NCBI RefSeq assembly: GCF_900114625.1
Contig: NZ_FOZL01000002.1
Span: forward strand, 558,001 to 622,000
Reading direction: 5' to 3'
Source of the DNA: Granulicella pectinivorans
GTDB lineage: Bacteria > Acidobacteriota > Terriglobia > Terriglobales > Acidobacteriaceae
DNA length: 64,000 bases
Shown: positions 25,599 through 33,843 of the stretch, one piece after another
Numbering within the stretch: the first letter of the stretch is position 1
Layout of the letters: every line of letters begins with the position of its first letter
Notes under the pieces: generated by a model
Told to the model about the DNA's origin: nothing
Database searches by the model: none
What the model saw: the letters and a program-made list of their open reading frames with translations, nothing else
Position numbers and translations under genes: made by a program

Positions 25599-26462
25599 TC
25601 ATCGAGCGCTGCCAGGTCTACGGACACCACGCTGATCCATGGCTTTGATAATCTGCTTGGCGATTTGACGACCGTAAAAGCACATGGCGCGGTGGATTGC
25701 AGCTTCAGTTTGGGCGGGATCGTTAGCTCCACGCGCATCTACATGCATGTGAAGATCTCCGTTACCCAGGCTCTTGTTCGGGATGATCTTGCCATCCTGT
25801 GTGGGAGCGAATTTTTCACCTCCATCTCTCCCACGTCATATAGTCATGCCGGCTGTTACATCACCACCAACCGCTCGGCCCCCCGCGTATCCGCCAGTGG
25901 CAGCACCCAGGCCAATTCCAAGGATTGTGTCCATGAAGTTGCCACCAGTGCTACCATCGGGAGGCGTGCTTGCTGAGTCTGGAAAGGGAATCACTGTTCC
26001 CCCAGTACTACTCTTGAAAGACATAGTCTGCAATGTGACCAACATCTGTTGCAACAACACGTTAGTTCTGTCCACTGCGAGCACAACGGGCTCAGGGCCC
26101 TTCTGACCAGTCAGCGTACCCATGAGGCCACTGGGGGGCTGATCACCCTTGCCTAGGGCACCCAGGGCCGATTTCGCTATGCCTTGTTCGAGGTTCTTCA
26201 GCCCTGGTGTTGCAAGGCTTGCGGCAATTCCTCTGAACATCTCGGCAAAGCTGTTGCTCACCAGTCGGGTGAAGTCTCGGAAGGTCTTCGTATGGGTTGT
26301 GACCAACTTAGTGATCGTGCCATCCAAAGACTGGAACGCACCACCAAGGAGATTGTGTACTTCTTCAGCGGCCGACTCCATATCCCGAGACATCTTCCGG
26401 AAGAAGACTCCAGCGCCGTCACCAGCGTTACTAATAGCAAGGGCTGTTTTGTCGATGGACTC
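25599..26462 (-). pseudogene. Phage tail tape-measure protein, C-terminal relic
   Basis: The minus strand reads a tape-measure C-terminus: RKMSRDMESAAEEVHNLLGG, TKTFRDFTRLVSNSFAEMF, LKNLEQGIAKSALGALGKG, then a Gly-rich segment (GLGAATGGYAGGRAVGGDV). A TGA at about 25834 interrupts it; in the same frame it resumes with GGEKFAPTQDGKIIPN and runs to a stop at 25599. The upstream part has been cut off by the IS remnant. It shows that the island once held a tailed phage or a phage-like particle cluster. Confidence 0.7.
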
Positions 26463-26464
26463 TA

Positions 26465-27325
26465 GAAGTGGTCTCATAAACGTCTTAGGAGCATGTGGAT
26501 GCATGCGAGTTGGACGAATCCGAGGAAATTTTCGATGTGAAATTCCCATCGAGTGACGAGCCTTCGAAAGCTGTGCATCCAGGCGAAGAGTCGTTCGACC
26601 TTCCAGCTCTTCTTGTAGCGGCGGAGCTTCCGCCGGTCTTGGGTTTTGCCACCATTGCGTCGATTCGGAGCCATCATCTCGATGCCGTATTCCTTCTTAT
26701 GCCGCAGATCGAGCCTGTCCGAGTCGTACGCCTTGTCACCGATCATTCGGGCTGGGAGTTCGTCGAGAAAGCTTCCGGCAAGAACTTCTTCAACCAGCTG
26801 GCACTCGGCAGGCGAAGCGCTTTGGACAGAGACGGCGAGAGGAAGACTGTTGCCAGCGGCGAGAGCGACGATCTTCGTGCGCTTGCCCCGGCGCGTGGGA
26901 CCGACAGCAAAGCCCCCTTTTTGGCGCTCGCGAAGGTGGCATCGACGAACGCTTCTTCGAAGGTTGAGCTTGCCTTGCGCATCGAGCAATCGCGCCAGCA
27001 GACGCAACGCTTCTTCGAGCGTGCCGCTGCGAATCCACTGTTGAAACCGGCGATGACAGGTCTGGAACGGAGGCTACTTCTCCGGCAGTTCGCGCCACTG
27101 CGCCCCTGTGCCAAGCACCCAGAAAACCCCGTTCAAGACCGCACGGGTCTCGTGCCACGGGCGACCGCGATCATCCTCGCGACGAGCCGGACGAAGTACG
27201 GCTTAACCAAAACCCACTGTTCTTCCGTCAACTCCCAGCATCCAGCCATCGCCGTCCGCGGAGACCATCAGAGCATATCCAGAATGCAACAAATTACATG
27301 CCTTGGGTATTTATGAGACTGCTTC
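26465..27325 (-). mobile_element. IS5-family (IS427/IS1031-like) insertion sequence remnant
   Basis: The ~861-bp element is bounded by imperfect inverted repeats: GAAGTGGTCTCATAAA at 26465 and the reverse complement of GAAGCAGTCTCATAAA ending at 27325. TA lies on both sides as a possible 2-bp target duplication. It interrupts the tape-measure relic and carries a damaged transposase. Confidence 0.7.
26474..27249 (-). pseudogene. IS5-family DDE transposase, frameshifted
   Basis: The frame starts MAGCWELTEEQWVLVKPYF, then needs a shift to read RPWHETRAVLNGVFWVLGTG, has a TAG in ELPEK*PPFQTCHRRFQQW, and shifts again around the first catalytic Asp (EEAFVDATFASAKKG). The last 177 codons are open and hold the second Asp (MIGDKAYDSDRL) and the Glu (KVERLFAWMHSFRRL). 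All DDE residues can be found but not in one frame, so transposition in cis is unlikely. Confidence 0.8.
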
Positions 27326-27477
27326 TAGACTGCCAGATCGGTCCCCGCATGGTTAGTCCCGTCCGGAAAAAGGCCACTCCTCCCTGACTAGGTATACCTC
27401 GCACTCACCGTCGCTACACCGTGGCGCTGGGTGCAAATCAGACGCCAAGACATCGCTGGACAAACGAAAGACGGAAA

Positions 27478-28137
27478 CTCCCGTCGGTAAAGTCACCGGA
27501 AGTGCATGGGCGGGGACTTCTCTTCTCTACACTTCTGGACGATGCATTGGAGCATTCAAAAGCCGAAAACGGTGAACGGTCCACGCAGGAGCTGAAGCTC
27601 AAGATCGAACGGATACGTCCGGGCCAAACGCTCCCCTGCCTCCTGCCCGCCTTCCTTGTTTCCCTGCACACGAGGATGAGGCATCGGAGCAGTGGCGCTT
27701 ACAGTGGAGCGATGTGAACCTCGAAAGGAAAATTCTTACTGTCCGCAAAATGGCTAACACCAAAAGCGGTCGTCACATACCGCTCAATACGGTTGTCCTC
27801 GATGTGTTCCACAAAACCTCAGGACCGAACAGCCCGGTCTTCTTGAATTCAGAGGCCACTCCGATGACCTCGCACTGAGAATGGTTCGATCCGCAGTTAA
27901 GGAAGCTGAGATCGCCAACTGTACGTGGCACAAGAACCGGCACATATTTGCCTTCGTCTGACGATGGCCGGCGTGGACATTCGGACAATTGCTCAACTGA
28001 TGGTCCACAGTACAATATAGATGTCGATGCGCTACGCTCACTTGAGTCCGGACCACGATCAGATGGCTTTCGATAAGCTGGTTGGCTTCGGAATCAAAGG
28101 GACGCCAAAGCGGACGCCGGCAAAGGGCAAGAAGTAA
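27478..28137 (+). pseudogene. Tyrosine recombinase (integrase), decayed
   Basis: A core-binding fragment (STLLDDALEHSKAENGERST) is followed, after a probable deletion, by the catalytic domain in several frames: SEQWRLQWSDVNLERKILTV, SGRHIPLNTVVLDVF, CTWHKNRHIFAF, then LTMAGVDIRTIAQLMVHSTI, an in-frame TAG, and MSMRYAHLSPDH with the nucleophile region. The parts match a site-specific integrase with at least three frameshifts and one stop. It ends 17 bases before tRNA-Leu, the normal place for an integrase next to its attachment site. Confidence 0.8.
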
Positions 28138-28143
28138 GCGCTT

Positions 28144-28149
28144 TAGAAT
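28144..28149 (+). promoter_or_regulatory. Possible -10 box of tRNA-Leu
   Basis: TAGAAT lies 5 bases before the tRNA 5' end. No good -35 is visible. The box lies on the island side of the boundary. Confidence 0.3.
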
Positions 28150-28154
28150 CAAAT

Positions 28155-28239
28155 GCGAAAGTGGCGAAATTGGCAGACGCACCAGACTTAGGATCTGGCG
28201 GAGCAATCCATAGGGGTTCAAGTCCCCTCTTTCGCACCA
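28155..28239 (+). tRNA. tRNA-Leu (anticodon TAG)
   Basis: The 85-base gene has a perfect 7-bp acceptor stem (GCGAAAG with CTTTCGC), discriminator A and an encoded CCA. The anticodon stem CCAGA/TCTGG encloses CTTAGGA, giving anticodon TAG. A long variable arm and the T-loop GTTCAAGTC are present, as expected for class II tRNA-Leu. Its first 31 bases are duplicated at 16800. Confidence 0.95.
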
Positions 28240-28268
28240 AATTTTTTTTCCAGAGGAGTTTTACACCG

Positions 28269-28574
28269 ATGAGCCAGAACAAGGATGCCGAGCAGCCAGC
28301 GCTGACGTTGACCAAGACAGAGCACTATCGCGAGGGCTATGCCAACAGCGTCCAGGTTCGGATGAGCGTTTGGGACTTTCAGTTGGTGTTTGGAACGATG
28401 CACCAGGCTTCGGCGGATGAGGTCAAGGTCGAGAACTTTCAGGCTGTGTATCTGAGCCCGCAGCAGGCGAAGGCTCTGCTGAATGTGCTGGCGCATAACC
28501 TGCAGCAGTATGAGCAGACGTTTGGGCAGTTGTCGCTGGAGCCTGCGGTCCACGGCGGCGGCCCTGTCCACTAG
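28269..28574 (+). CDS. DUF3467 family protein
   Basis: The 101-aa protein contains the DUF3467 pattern: YANSVQVRMSVWDFQLVFG, then FQAVYLSPQQAKALLNVLAH and NLQQYEQTFG. The family has no settled function. GAGGAG lies about 14 bases before the ATG. The glycosyltransferase-like gene starts one base after its stop, so they are probably co-translated. It lies directly outside the right end of the island. Confidence 0.8.
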   Translation: MSQNKDAEQPALTLTKTEHYREGYANSVQVRMSVWDFQLVFGTMHQASADEVKVENFQAVYLSPQQAKALLNVLAHNLQQYEQTFGQLSLEPAVHGGGPVH

Positions 28575-28575
28575 C

Positions 28576-30174
28576 GTGAAGCGTACTGGACTTCCGCTTT
28601 GGGTGATGTTTCCGGTGGTGTTTGCAGGTGTAGTGCTCACGCACTGGACGCTGCTGCGGCTTCCCTACTTCTGGGATGAGGCCGGGTACTACATTCCCTC
28701 GGCGTGGGATTTCTTCAAGACCGGAACGCTGATTCCGGTGACGACGACGAGCAATGCACACCCTCCCCTGCCCTCGCTTTTGCTGGCGGGGTGGTGGCAT
28801 GTGTTCGGCTTCTCCGTGACGGCCACGCGGTTGCTGGTGTGCGGTGTGGCGGCAGCGGCTCTGGTTGGGATCTATCGGCTGGTGAAGGGGATTGCCGGGG
28901 TTTCGGCGGCAGTGGCCACGATGGTGCTGACGGCGGTGTATCCGGTGTGGTTCGCGCAGAGTTCGCTGGCGCATGCGGATATCTTTGCGGCGGCATTTAC
29001 GCTTTGGGGGCTCTCGTTCTACTTCGTGCGTCGGGAAGATCCGGGGACGGGCGAGCCTCTGGAGGCGGCGCTGGTGGAGCGAGTGGCGGCGGCGGTGTTG
29101 TTTGCGCTGGCGGCACTCTCGAAAGAGACGGCGATTGTTACTCCGCTGGCGCTTGCCGTGCTGGAGCTTTATTTCGGGTTGCGGGTTTGGTGGACTCACC
29201 GGACACCGAAGCGGTGGCTCTCGGTGCATGTGGCGTGGGCGGCGGCTTTGGTGGCTCCGGTGCTGCCGCTGTTGGCCTGGTATGGGTATCACTGGCGGAA
29301 GACGGGTTTCGTGTTCGGGAATCCGGAGTATCTGCGCTACAACGCCACGGCGAATCTGGGGGCTTACCGGATTGCGCTTTGCCTGTGGCACCGGGTGCTG
29401 CACCTGACGACGCATATGAACATGTTCGTCGCTACGGGCTGCGCGGTGGCGGCGATGCTGATGCCGGCTGTGGCGGGGCGGGGACGGCTTTCTCGCGGCG
29501 TGATGACGGGGCTTTCGGTGGTGGTGCTGGCAAACTGGGTGGAGTTTTCGGTGCTGGGCGGCGCGCTGCTGACCCGGTATCTGCTGCCGGTTTTTCCCAT
29601 CATTGTGATGGTGTGCGTGGTGGAGTGGCGGCGTGGGCTGCGGCGGTGGGGCGGTTTGGCAGCGTTGGCGGCCGCGGGGTTCATCGCGGGGATCTGGGTG
29701 AATCCGCCGTATGCGTTCGCTCCGGAGGATAACCTCACCTATCGCGACATGATTGTGCTGCACCAGGAGGCGATCGCTCTGATTGCGAAGGAGTATCCGG
29801 CGGCCACGGTCCTGACGGCGTGGCCGGGGACGCAGGAGTTCGAGCGACCGGAGCTGGGGTATATCGCGACTCCGATGAAGACGGTGGCGATCAAGAATTT
29901 TTCGATGGAAGAGATGGAGAAGGCTGCTGGGGATCCCGGTGCGTACGACACAGCCATGATCTTTTCCACGAAGTGGGAGCCGGCCTCAGGCAAGGTGCAT
30001 GTGGCGGGCGGGAGCGGGGATGATGAGAAGTACTTCGATTTCCATCACGATCTGCGGCCGCGGGAGGCAGCTCGGATGCTGCATGGAGATGTGGTGTGGC
30101 AGGGGTATCGCAAGGGGGAGTGGGCTGCAGTGCTTCGGTTTCCTCGATCGGTGAATGCTTCCGTACAAAGATAG
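28576..30174 (+). CDS. GT39/ArnT-like membrane glycosyltransferase
   Basis: The 532-aa polytopic protein starts with a membrane helix and the motif LPYFWDEAGYYIPSAWDFF (residues ~25-43), where the DE pair matches the catalytic acid of ArnT/PMT-type enzymes using polyprenyl-phosphate sugars. NAHPPLPSLLLAGWWHVFG near 55 is also typical. About ten hydrophobic segments follow, then a soluble C-terminal domain from ~390. Start is the GTG at 28576. Donor and acceptor are unknown. Confidence 0.75.
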   Translation: MKRTGLPLWVMFPVVFAGVVLTHWTLLRLPYFWDEAGYYIPSAWDFFKTGTLIPVTTTSNAHPPLPSLLLAGWWHVFGFSVTATRLLVCGVAAAALVGIYRLVKGIAGVSAAVATMVLTAVYPVWFAQSSLAHADIFAAAFTLWGLSFYFVRREDPGTGEPLEAALVERVAAAVLFALAALSKETAIVTPLALAVLELYFGLRVWWTHRTPKRWLSVHVAWAAALVAPVLPLLAWYGYHWRKTGFVFGNPEYLRYNATANLGAYRIALCLWHRVLHLTTHMNMFVATGCAVAAMLMPAVAGRGRLSRGVMTGLSVVVLANWVEFSVLGGALLTRYLLPVFPIIVMVCVVEWRRGLRRWGGLAALAAAGFIAGIWVNPPYAFAPEDNLTYRDMIVLHQEAIALIAKEYPAATVLTAWPGTQEFERPELGYIATPMKTVAIKNFSMEEMEKAAGDPGAYDTAMIFSTKWEPASGKVHVAGGSGDDEKYFDFHHDLRPREAARMLHGDVVWQGYRKGEWAAVLRFPRSVNASVQR

Positions 30175-30258
30175 GTCCTGCCGGACGGGCCCGCTGCGCG
30201 CGGAGCGGTCACTGCTTCTCCGGGCTCTCCCGCTGTTCGGGAATGAGACTTCGTGGTG
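30175..30258 (+). repeat. Dispersed GC-rich element (family A, copy 2)
   Basis: GTCCTGCCGGACGGGCCCGC, GCGGTCACTGCTTC and CTCCCGCTGTTCGGGAATGA are present in the family order, directly after the glycosyltransferase stop. Confidence 0.7.
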
Positions 30259-30304
30259 GGACACCCGGGGATTCGGTATTGCCGTCTCACTCTTAGGCGG
30301 TCAC

Positions 30305-30310
30305 TATAAT
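30305..30310 (+). promoter_or_regulatory. Consensus -10 box near the TPR gene start
   Basis: TATAAT is a perfect -10, 9 bases before the ATG at 30320 and 24 bases before the ATG at 30335. A -35 such as TTGCCG (30279-30284) would have a long 20-base spacer. Confidence 0.5.
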
Positions 30311-30334
30311 GGCTGCTGGATGGGACAGGTGACA

Positions 30335-31939
30335 ATGCTGCGAGCGATACGTCTTTGGGGTTCGATGATGGTGCTGCTTTCGCTGGCTGTCGCCGCGATG
30401 GCACAGAGCTCGGGCGAGGCGCATGAGGCAGGGCGCCTGGTGCTGGTGCTGCCGTTCGAGAACCGGTCGGGCCAGGTGAACCTGCAGTGGATCGGCGAGT
30501 CGTTTCCGTACACGCTGGACCAGCGGCTGAACTCCTCGGGGTTCCTCACCATCTCGCGCGAAGACCGGCAGTACGCGATGGACCATCTTGGGTTCCCGGT
30601 GGACTTCAGGCCGACACGGGCGACGACCATCCGGATTGCGCAGACGCTGGATGCGGACTATGTGGTTGTCGGCAGCTTCAATGTGGTGAATGGGGCGATC
30701 CAGGTGCAGGCGCAGGTGCTGCGGGTGAACCAGTTGTCGCTTTCGCGGCCGATTGAGGATTCGGCGGAGCTGCCGCGGCTGTTCGATGTGGAGAATGCGC
30801 TGGCGTGGAAGGTGGCGCGGGAGATCGATCCGAAGTTTCCGGTGGCGCAGCAGACGTTTCTCTCCGCGGCGGGCGGGGTGAAGCTGAGCGCGTTTGAGAA
30901 TTACATTCGCGGGACGACGTCGTCGGCTTCGACGGAGCGGATCAAGCGGCTTGAGGCGGCGATTGCGGATGAGCCGAAGTACACGGCGGCCCTGCTTTCT
31001 CTCGGCAAGGCGCAGTATGCGGACCGGCAGTATGAGGCGGCCGCCGCGACGATGGCGAAGGTTCCGCGCACGGATCGGGCGGCGCTGGAGGCTGGGTTCT
31101 ACCTGGGGCTGGCGAAGTTCAACCTGGCGAAGTATGCGGAGTCGGAGTCTGCGTTTGCGTTTGTGGCCAGCCGTCTGCCGTTGCCGGAGATTGTGAACAA
31201 TCAGGGTGTCGCGGCGAGCCGGCAGGGAAAAGATGCGGGGGCGTTGTTTCAGCGGGCCTCCACGGCGGACCCCAAGGATGCGGACTACCACTTCAACGTG
31301 GCTGTGGCGTTATTGAACCGGGGGGATGCGGCGGGGACGTTGAAGGAACTGGATGCGGCACTGAAGCTGCATGCGCAGGACCAGGAGGCCAAGGAGCTGA
31401 AGTTGCGGGTGGAGGCGGCGAAGGCCGGTACGGGGCTGAAGGCGGCGGTCGAGACGGGTGGATTCGAGCCGATCGAGCGAATTCGGCGGACATACTCGGA
31501 GGCTTCGTTCCGGCAGGCGGCGTTCCAACTGGACCAGATGCGGGCGATGCGGCTGGCGGCGCTTCCTCCGGCGCAACAGGCAGTGGAGTACTCGCAGCAG
31601 GGCCGGGATTATCTGGCGCAGGGCCTGGTTCCGGAGGCGGAGCTGGAGTTCCAGTCTGCGATTGCGGCGGATGCGAGTTCGCCGGTGGGGCACGCGGGGC
31701 TGGCGCAGGTGCGGGAGCAGAGCGGGAATATCGAAGATGCTCGCGCGGAGGCGACGAAGTCGATTCAGTTGAAGCCGAATGTGATTGCGTACCTGGTGCT
31801 GGCACGTCTGGATCTGTCGGCGAATGAGTTGCAGAGGTCGGCGACGGATGTAGGGAATGCGCTGCGGCTGGAGCCGAAGAACTCGGCCGCGATGGGGATG
31901 AAGGCGGCGCTGGCGGCAAGAGGGCAGGCGATACCGTGA
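30335..31939 (+). CDS. FlgO/TolB-like plus TPR repeat secreted protein
   Basis: The ~534-aa protein has a signal peptide (MVLLSLAVAAMAQ). Residues ~30-150 form a FlgO-like domain (LVLVLPFENRSGQVNLQWIG, IAQTLDADYVVVGSFNV). The remainder is TPR repeats (LLSLGKAQYADRQYEAAAAT, ADYHFNVAVALLNRGDAAG, GHAGLAQVREQSGNIEDAR). ATG 30335 is preferred because a -10 box lies at 30305; ATG 30320 would make a nearly leaderless message. Its stop overlaps the possible GTG start of the NfeD gene. Confidence 0.75.
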   Translation: MLRAIRLWGSMMVLLSLAVAAMAQSSGEAHEAGRLVLVLPFENRSGQVNLQWIGESFPYTLDQRLNSSGFLTISREDRQYAMDHLGFPVDFRPTRATTIRIAQTLDADYVVVGSFNVVNGAIQVQAQVLRVNQLSLSRPIEDSAELPRLFDVENALAWKVAREIDPKFPVAQQTFLSAAGGVKLSAFENYIRGTTSSASTERIKRLEAAIADEPKYTAALLSLGKAQYADRQYEAAAATMAKVPRTDRAALEAGFYLGLAKFNLAKYAESESAFAFVASRLPLPEIVNNQGVAASRQGKDAGALFQRASTADPKDADYHFNVAVALLNRGDAAGTLKELDAALKLHAQDQEAKELKLRVEAAKAGTGLKAAVETGGFEPIERIRRTYSEASFRQAAFQLDQMRAMRLAALPPAQQAVEYSQQGRDYLAQGLVPEAELEFQSAIAADASSPVGHAGLAQVREQSGNIEDARAEATKSIQLKPNVIAYLVLARLDLSANELQRSATDVGNALRLEPKNSAAMGMKAALAARGQAIP

Positions 31940-31969
31940 GGGGGCTCTCCGGATGGTTTGGAGGCGGAA

Positions 31970-31996
31970 GCCCCCATCGCAGAAGCGCGATGGGGC
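31970..31996. repeat. Intergenic hairpin repeat (family C, copy 3)
   Basis: CCCCATCGC and GCGATGGGG pair around AGAAGC. The 3' arm contains the ATG of the NfeD gene, so the hairpin could hide the start. Confidence 0.5.
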
Positions 31997-33255
31997 GCAC
32001 GCGGTGTTTGTGGCTGCTGATGATGTTGTTCGTGGGGCAGGCTTTTGCGCAGGGTCCGGTGGTGGTGCGGCTTACGCTGCATGACACGATTCAGCCGGTG
32101 ACGGCGGATTATCTGCGACGCGGGCTGCACGAGGCGGACCGGATGCAGGCGCGGGCAGTGCTGCTTTCGCTGGGAACTCCGGGCGGGCTGCTGAGTTCGA
32201 CGCGGGAGATGGTGCAGGCGATCGAACAGTCCCCGGTGCCGGTAATTGTGTATATCGCGCCGGCGGGGAGCAGGGCTGGGTCGGCGGGATTCTTCATCCT
32301 GGAGTCCGCGGATGTGGCGGCGATGGCTCCGGGGACGAATGCAGGGGCGGCGCATCCGATCGTGGAAGGCAAGACGATGGACCCGGTCCTGAAGGAGAAG
32401 GTGGAGAACGATGCGGCGGCGTTTCTGCGGTCGTATACGGAGGTTCGGGGGAGGAACGTCGCGGCGGCGGAAGATGCGGTGAGGCATTCGAAGTCGTATT
32501 CGGAGCAGGAGGCTTTGAAGCTTCATCTGGTGGATGTGGTGGCGAACGATGACGCTTCCCTGCTGGCAGCGCTGGATGGGCGGGAGATCACGCGGTTCAA
32601 TGGGACGAAGGTGGTACTGCGGCTGAAAGGGGTGCCGATAGTGCCGGTGGTGCCTTCGATGCGGGAGAGGCTGCTGGGCAGCCTGACGAATCCGGATGTG
32701 GCCGTGTTTCTGCTGGTGATCGGCGGGCTGCTGATTTATCTGGAGTTCAATGTGCCGGGGACGGTGGTTCCGGGGGCTTTGGGGACGCTGCTGTTTCTGC
32801 TGGGCGTGTTTGGGTTGAACCTGCTGCCGGTGCGGCATACGGCGGTTCTGCTGCTGGTGGCTGCGTTCTGCCTGATGGCGCTGGAGTTCAAGTTTGCGAG
32901 TCATGGAGTGCTGGCGGCGGCGGGCGTGGGAGCGTTGATGTTTGGGCTGGCTACGCTGGTGGATGGGCCGATCGATGCGTTGAGGGTGCATACGGGCACG
33001 GCGATTGGGGCCGGTCTGGGGTTTGGGGCGATCTCGTTTGGGCTGGCGTGGGTGGCGATGCAGGCGAGGAAGAACAAGATTTTGACCGGGGCGCAGGCGA
33101 TGGTGGGGCAGCTCGCCGTGGTGATGAATGCCAGCGGACAGGTGGAGGTTCGGGGAGAGCTTTGGGCGGCCCGGGCGGGACGAGAGCTGGTGGTAGGAGA
33201 GACGGTTCGGGTGACGGGGGTGGATGGTTTGGTGCTGGTGGTGGAGGCGAGCTAG
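31990..33255 (+). CDS. NfeD family membrane serine protease (ClpP-class)
   Basis: The 421-aa form starts at ATG 31990 with a signal peptide ending in AFAQ. The ClpP-like protease domain has GTPGGLLSSTREM near 55 and the catalytic serine context SRAGSAGFFI near 95 with a lysine at EGKTMD. Four membrane helices follow (~230-340) and the C-terminus is an OB-fold NfeD domain (VGQLAVVMNASGQVEVRGE). A GTG start at 31936, overlapping the TPR stop, is possible but adds non-signal-like residues. Partner slipin lies at 34659. Confidence 0.85.
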   Translation: MGRTRCLWLLMMLFVGQAFAQGPVVVRLTLHDTIQPVTADYLRRGLHEADRMQARAVLLSLGTPGGLLSSTREMVQAIEQSPVPVIVYIAPAGSRAGSAGFFILESADVAAMAPGTNAGAAHPIVEGKTMDPVLKEKVENDAAAFLRSYTEVRGRNVAAAEDAVRHSKSYSEQEALKLHLVDVVANDDASLLAALDGREITRFNGTKVVLRLKGVPIVPVVPSMRERLLGSLTNPDVAVFLLVIGGLLIYLEFNVPGTVVPGALGTLLFLLGVFGLNLLPVRHTAVLLLVAAFCLMALEFKFASHGVLAAAGVGALMFGLATLVDGPIDALRVHTGTAIGAGLGFGAISFGLAWVAMQARKNKILTGAQAMVGQLAVVMNASGQVEVRGELWAARAGRELVVGETVRVTGVDGLVLVVEAS

Positions 33256-33545
33256 GCTGCGTCGACCTCGATCCTGACTCTGCGGCCGAGGGCTGTCGCC
33301 ATGTTGACGAGGGCGTCGAGCGAGAAGCGGGAGACGTGTCCACGGAGGAGGTCGTTCAGCCTGGGCTGGGTGACACCGCAGTGCGTTGCTGCCTCGGTCT
33401 GGGTCCAGCCGCGCTGTTTCACGATGATCTCGATCTGATGCATCAGCTCGGCCCGCGCACGCAGGTTGGCCGCTTCTTCCGGGGTGTCGGCATGGTCATC
33501 CCAGACACTGGCAAGACGTTGGGGATGCTTCATGGACTTTGTCAT
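33252..33545 (-). CDS. HigA/XRE-type antitoxin
   Basis: The 97-aa protein carries a helix-turn-helix at residues ~43-75 (QRGWTQTEAATHCGVTQPRL) and the C-terminal phrase MATALGRRVRIEV typical of HigA-like antitoxins paired with Gp49/HigB toxins. It starts 2 bases after the stop of a toxin remnant. The perfect palindrome at 33667 is the likely operator. The frame is intact. It overlaps the NfeD stop by 4 bases tail to tail. Confidence 0.85.
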   Translation of the reverse strand: MTKSMKHPQRLASVWDDHADTPEEAANLRARAELMHQIEIIVKQRGWTQTEAATHCGVTQPRLNDLLRGHVSRFSLDALVNMATALGRRVRIEVDAA

Positions 33546-33547
33546 CT

Positions 33548-33656
33548 TTACTCCTTCATCAGTTGCGTCAAGCGTGCCTTTGCCATCTCGATGTCTCGCT
33601 GCGTCGTGCCTTGCGTCTTCTTCTGAAAGGCGTGGAGGCGTAGACCGCGTCGATAA
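33548..33656 (-). pseudogene. HigB/Gp49-like toxin remnant
   Basis: Only the C-terminal ~36 residues remain: IDAVY, then after a one-base deletion LHAFQKKTQGTTQRDIEMAK and ARLTQLMKE. This matches the end of phage Gp49/HigB toxins. The N-terminal ~60 residues are gone, and the remnant starts directly after a G7 run next to the operator. Confidence 0.75.
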
Positions 33657-33666
33657 GGGGGGGCGT

Positions 33667-33686
33667 TTATACTGAAGCCAGTATAA
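33667..33686. promoter_or_regulatory. Operator palindrome of the HigBA locus
   Basis: TTATACTG and CAGTATAA are perfect inverted repeats separated by AAGC. The site lies just upstream of the toxin remnant on the minus strand and overlaps -10-like TATA sequences, as expected for HigA autoregulation. Confidence 0.65.
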
Positions 33687-33843
33687 CGTTCAAGAGAAAT
33701 GACCACCTCCCTTCCAATCGACGAGTTACGTAGCTGGGAGCGACGACGTTTTCGGCTGGGGGCGGTCTAATCTGCAAACCCTTGGCGGCTGGAGCGGGTA
33801 GACTAATGGAGTACATGCGCGTGTGTGTAAGGAGCCAGATCTG

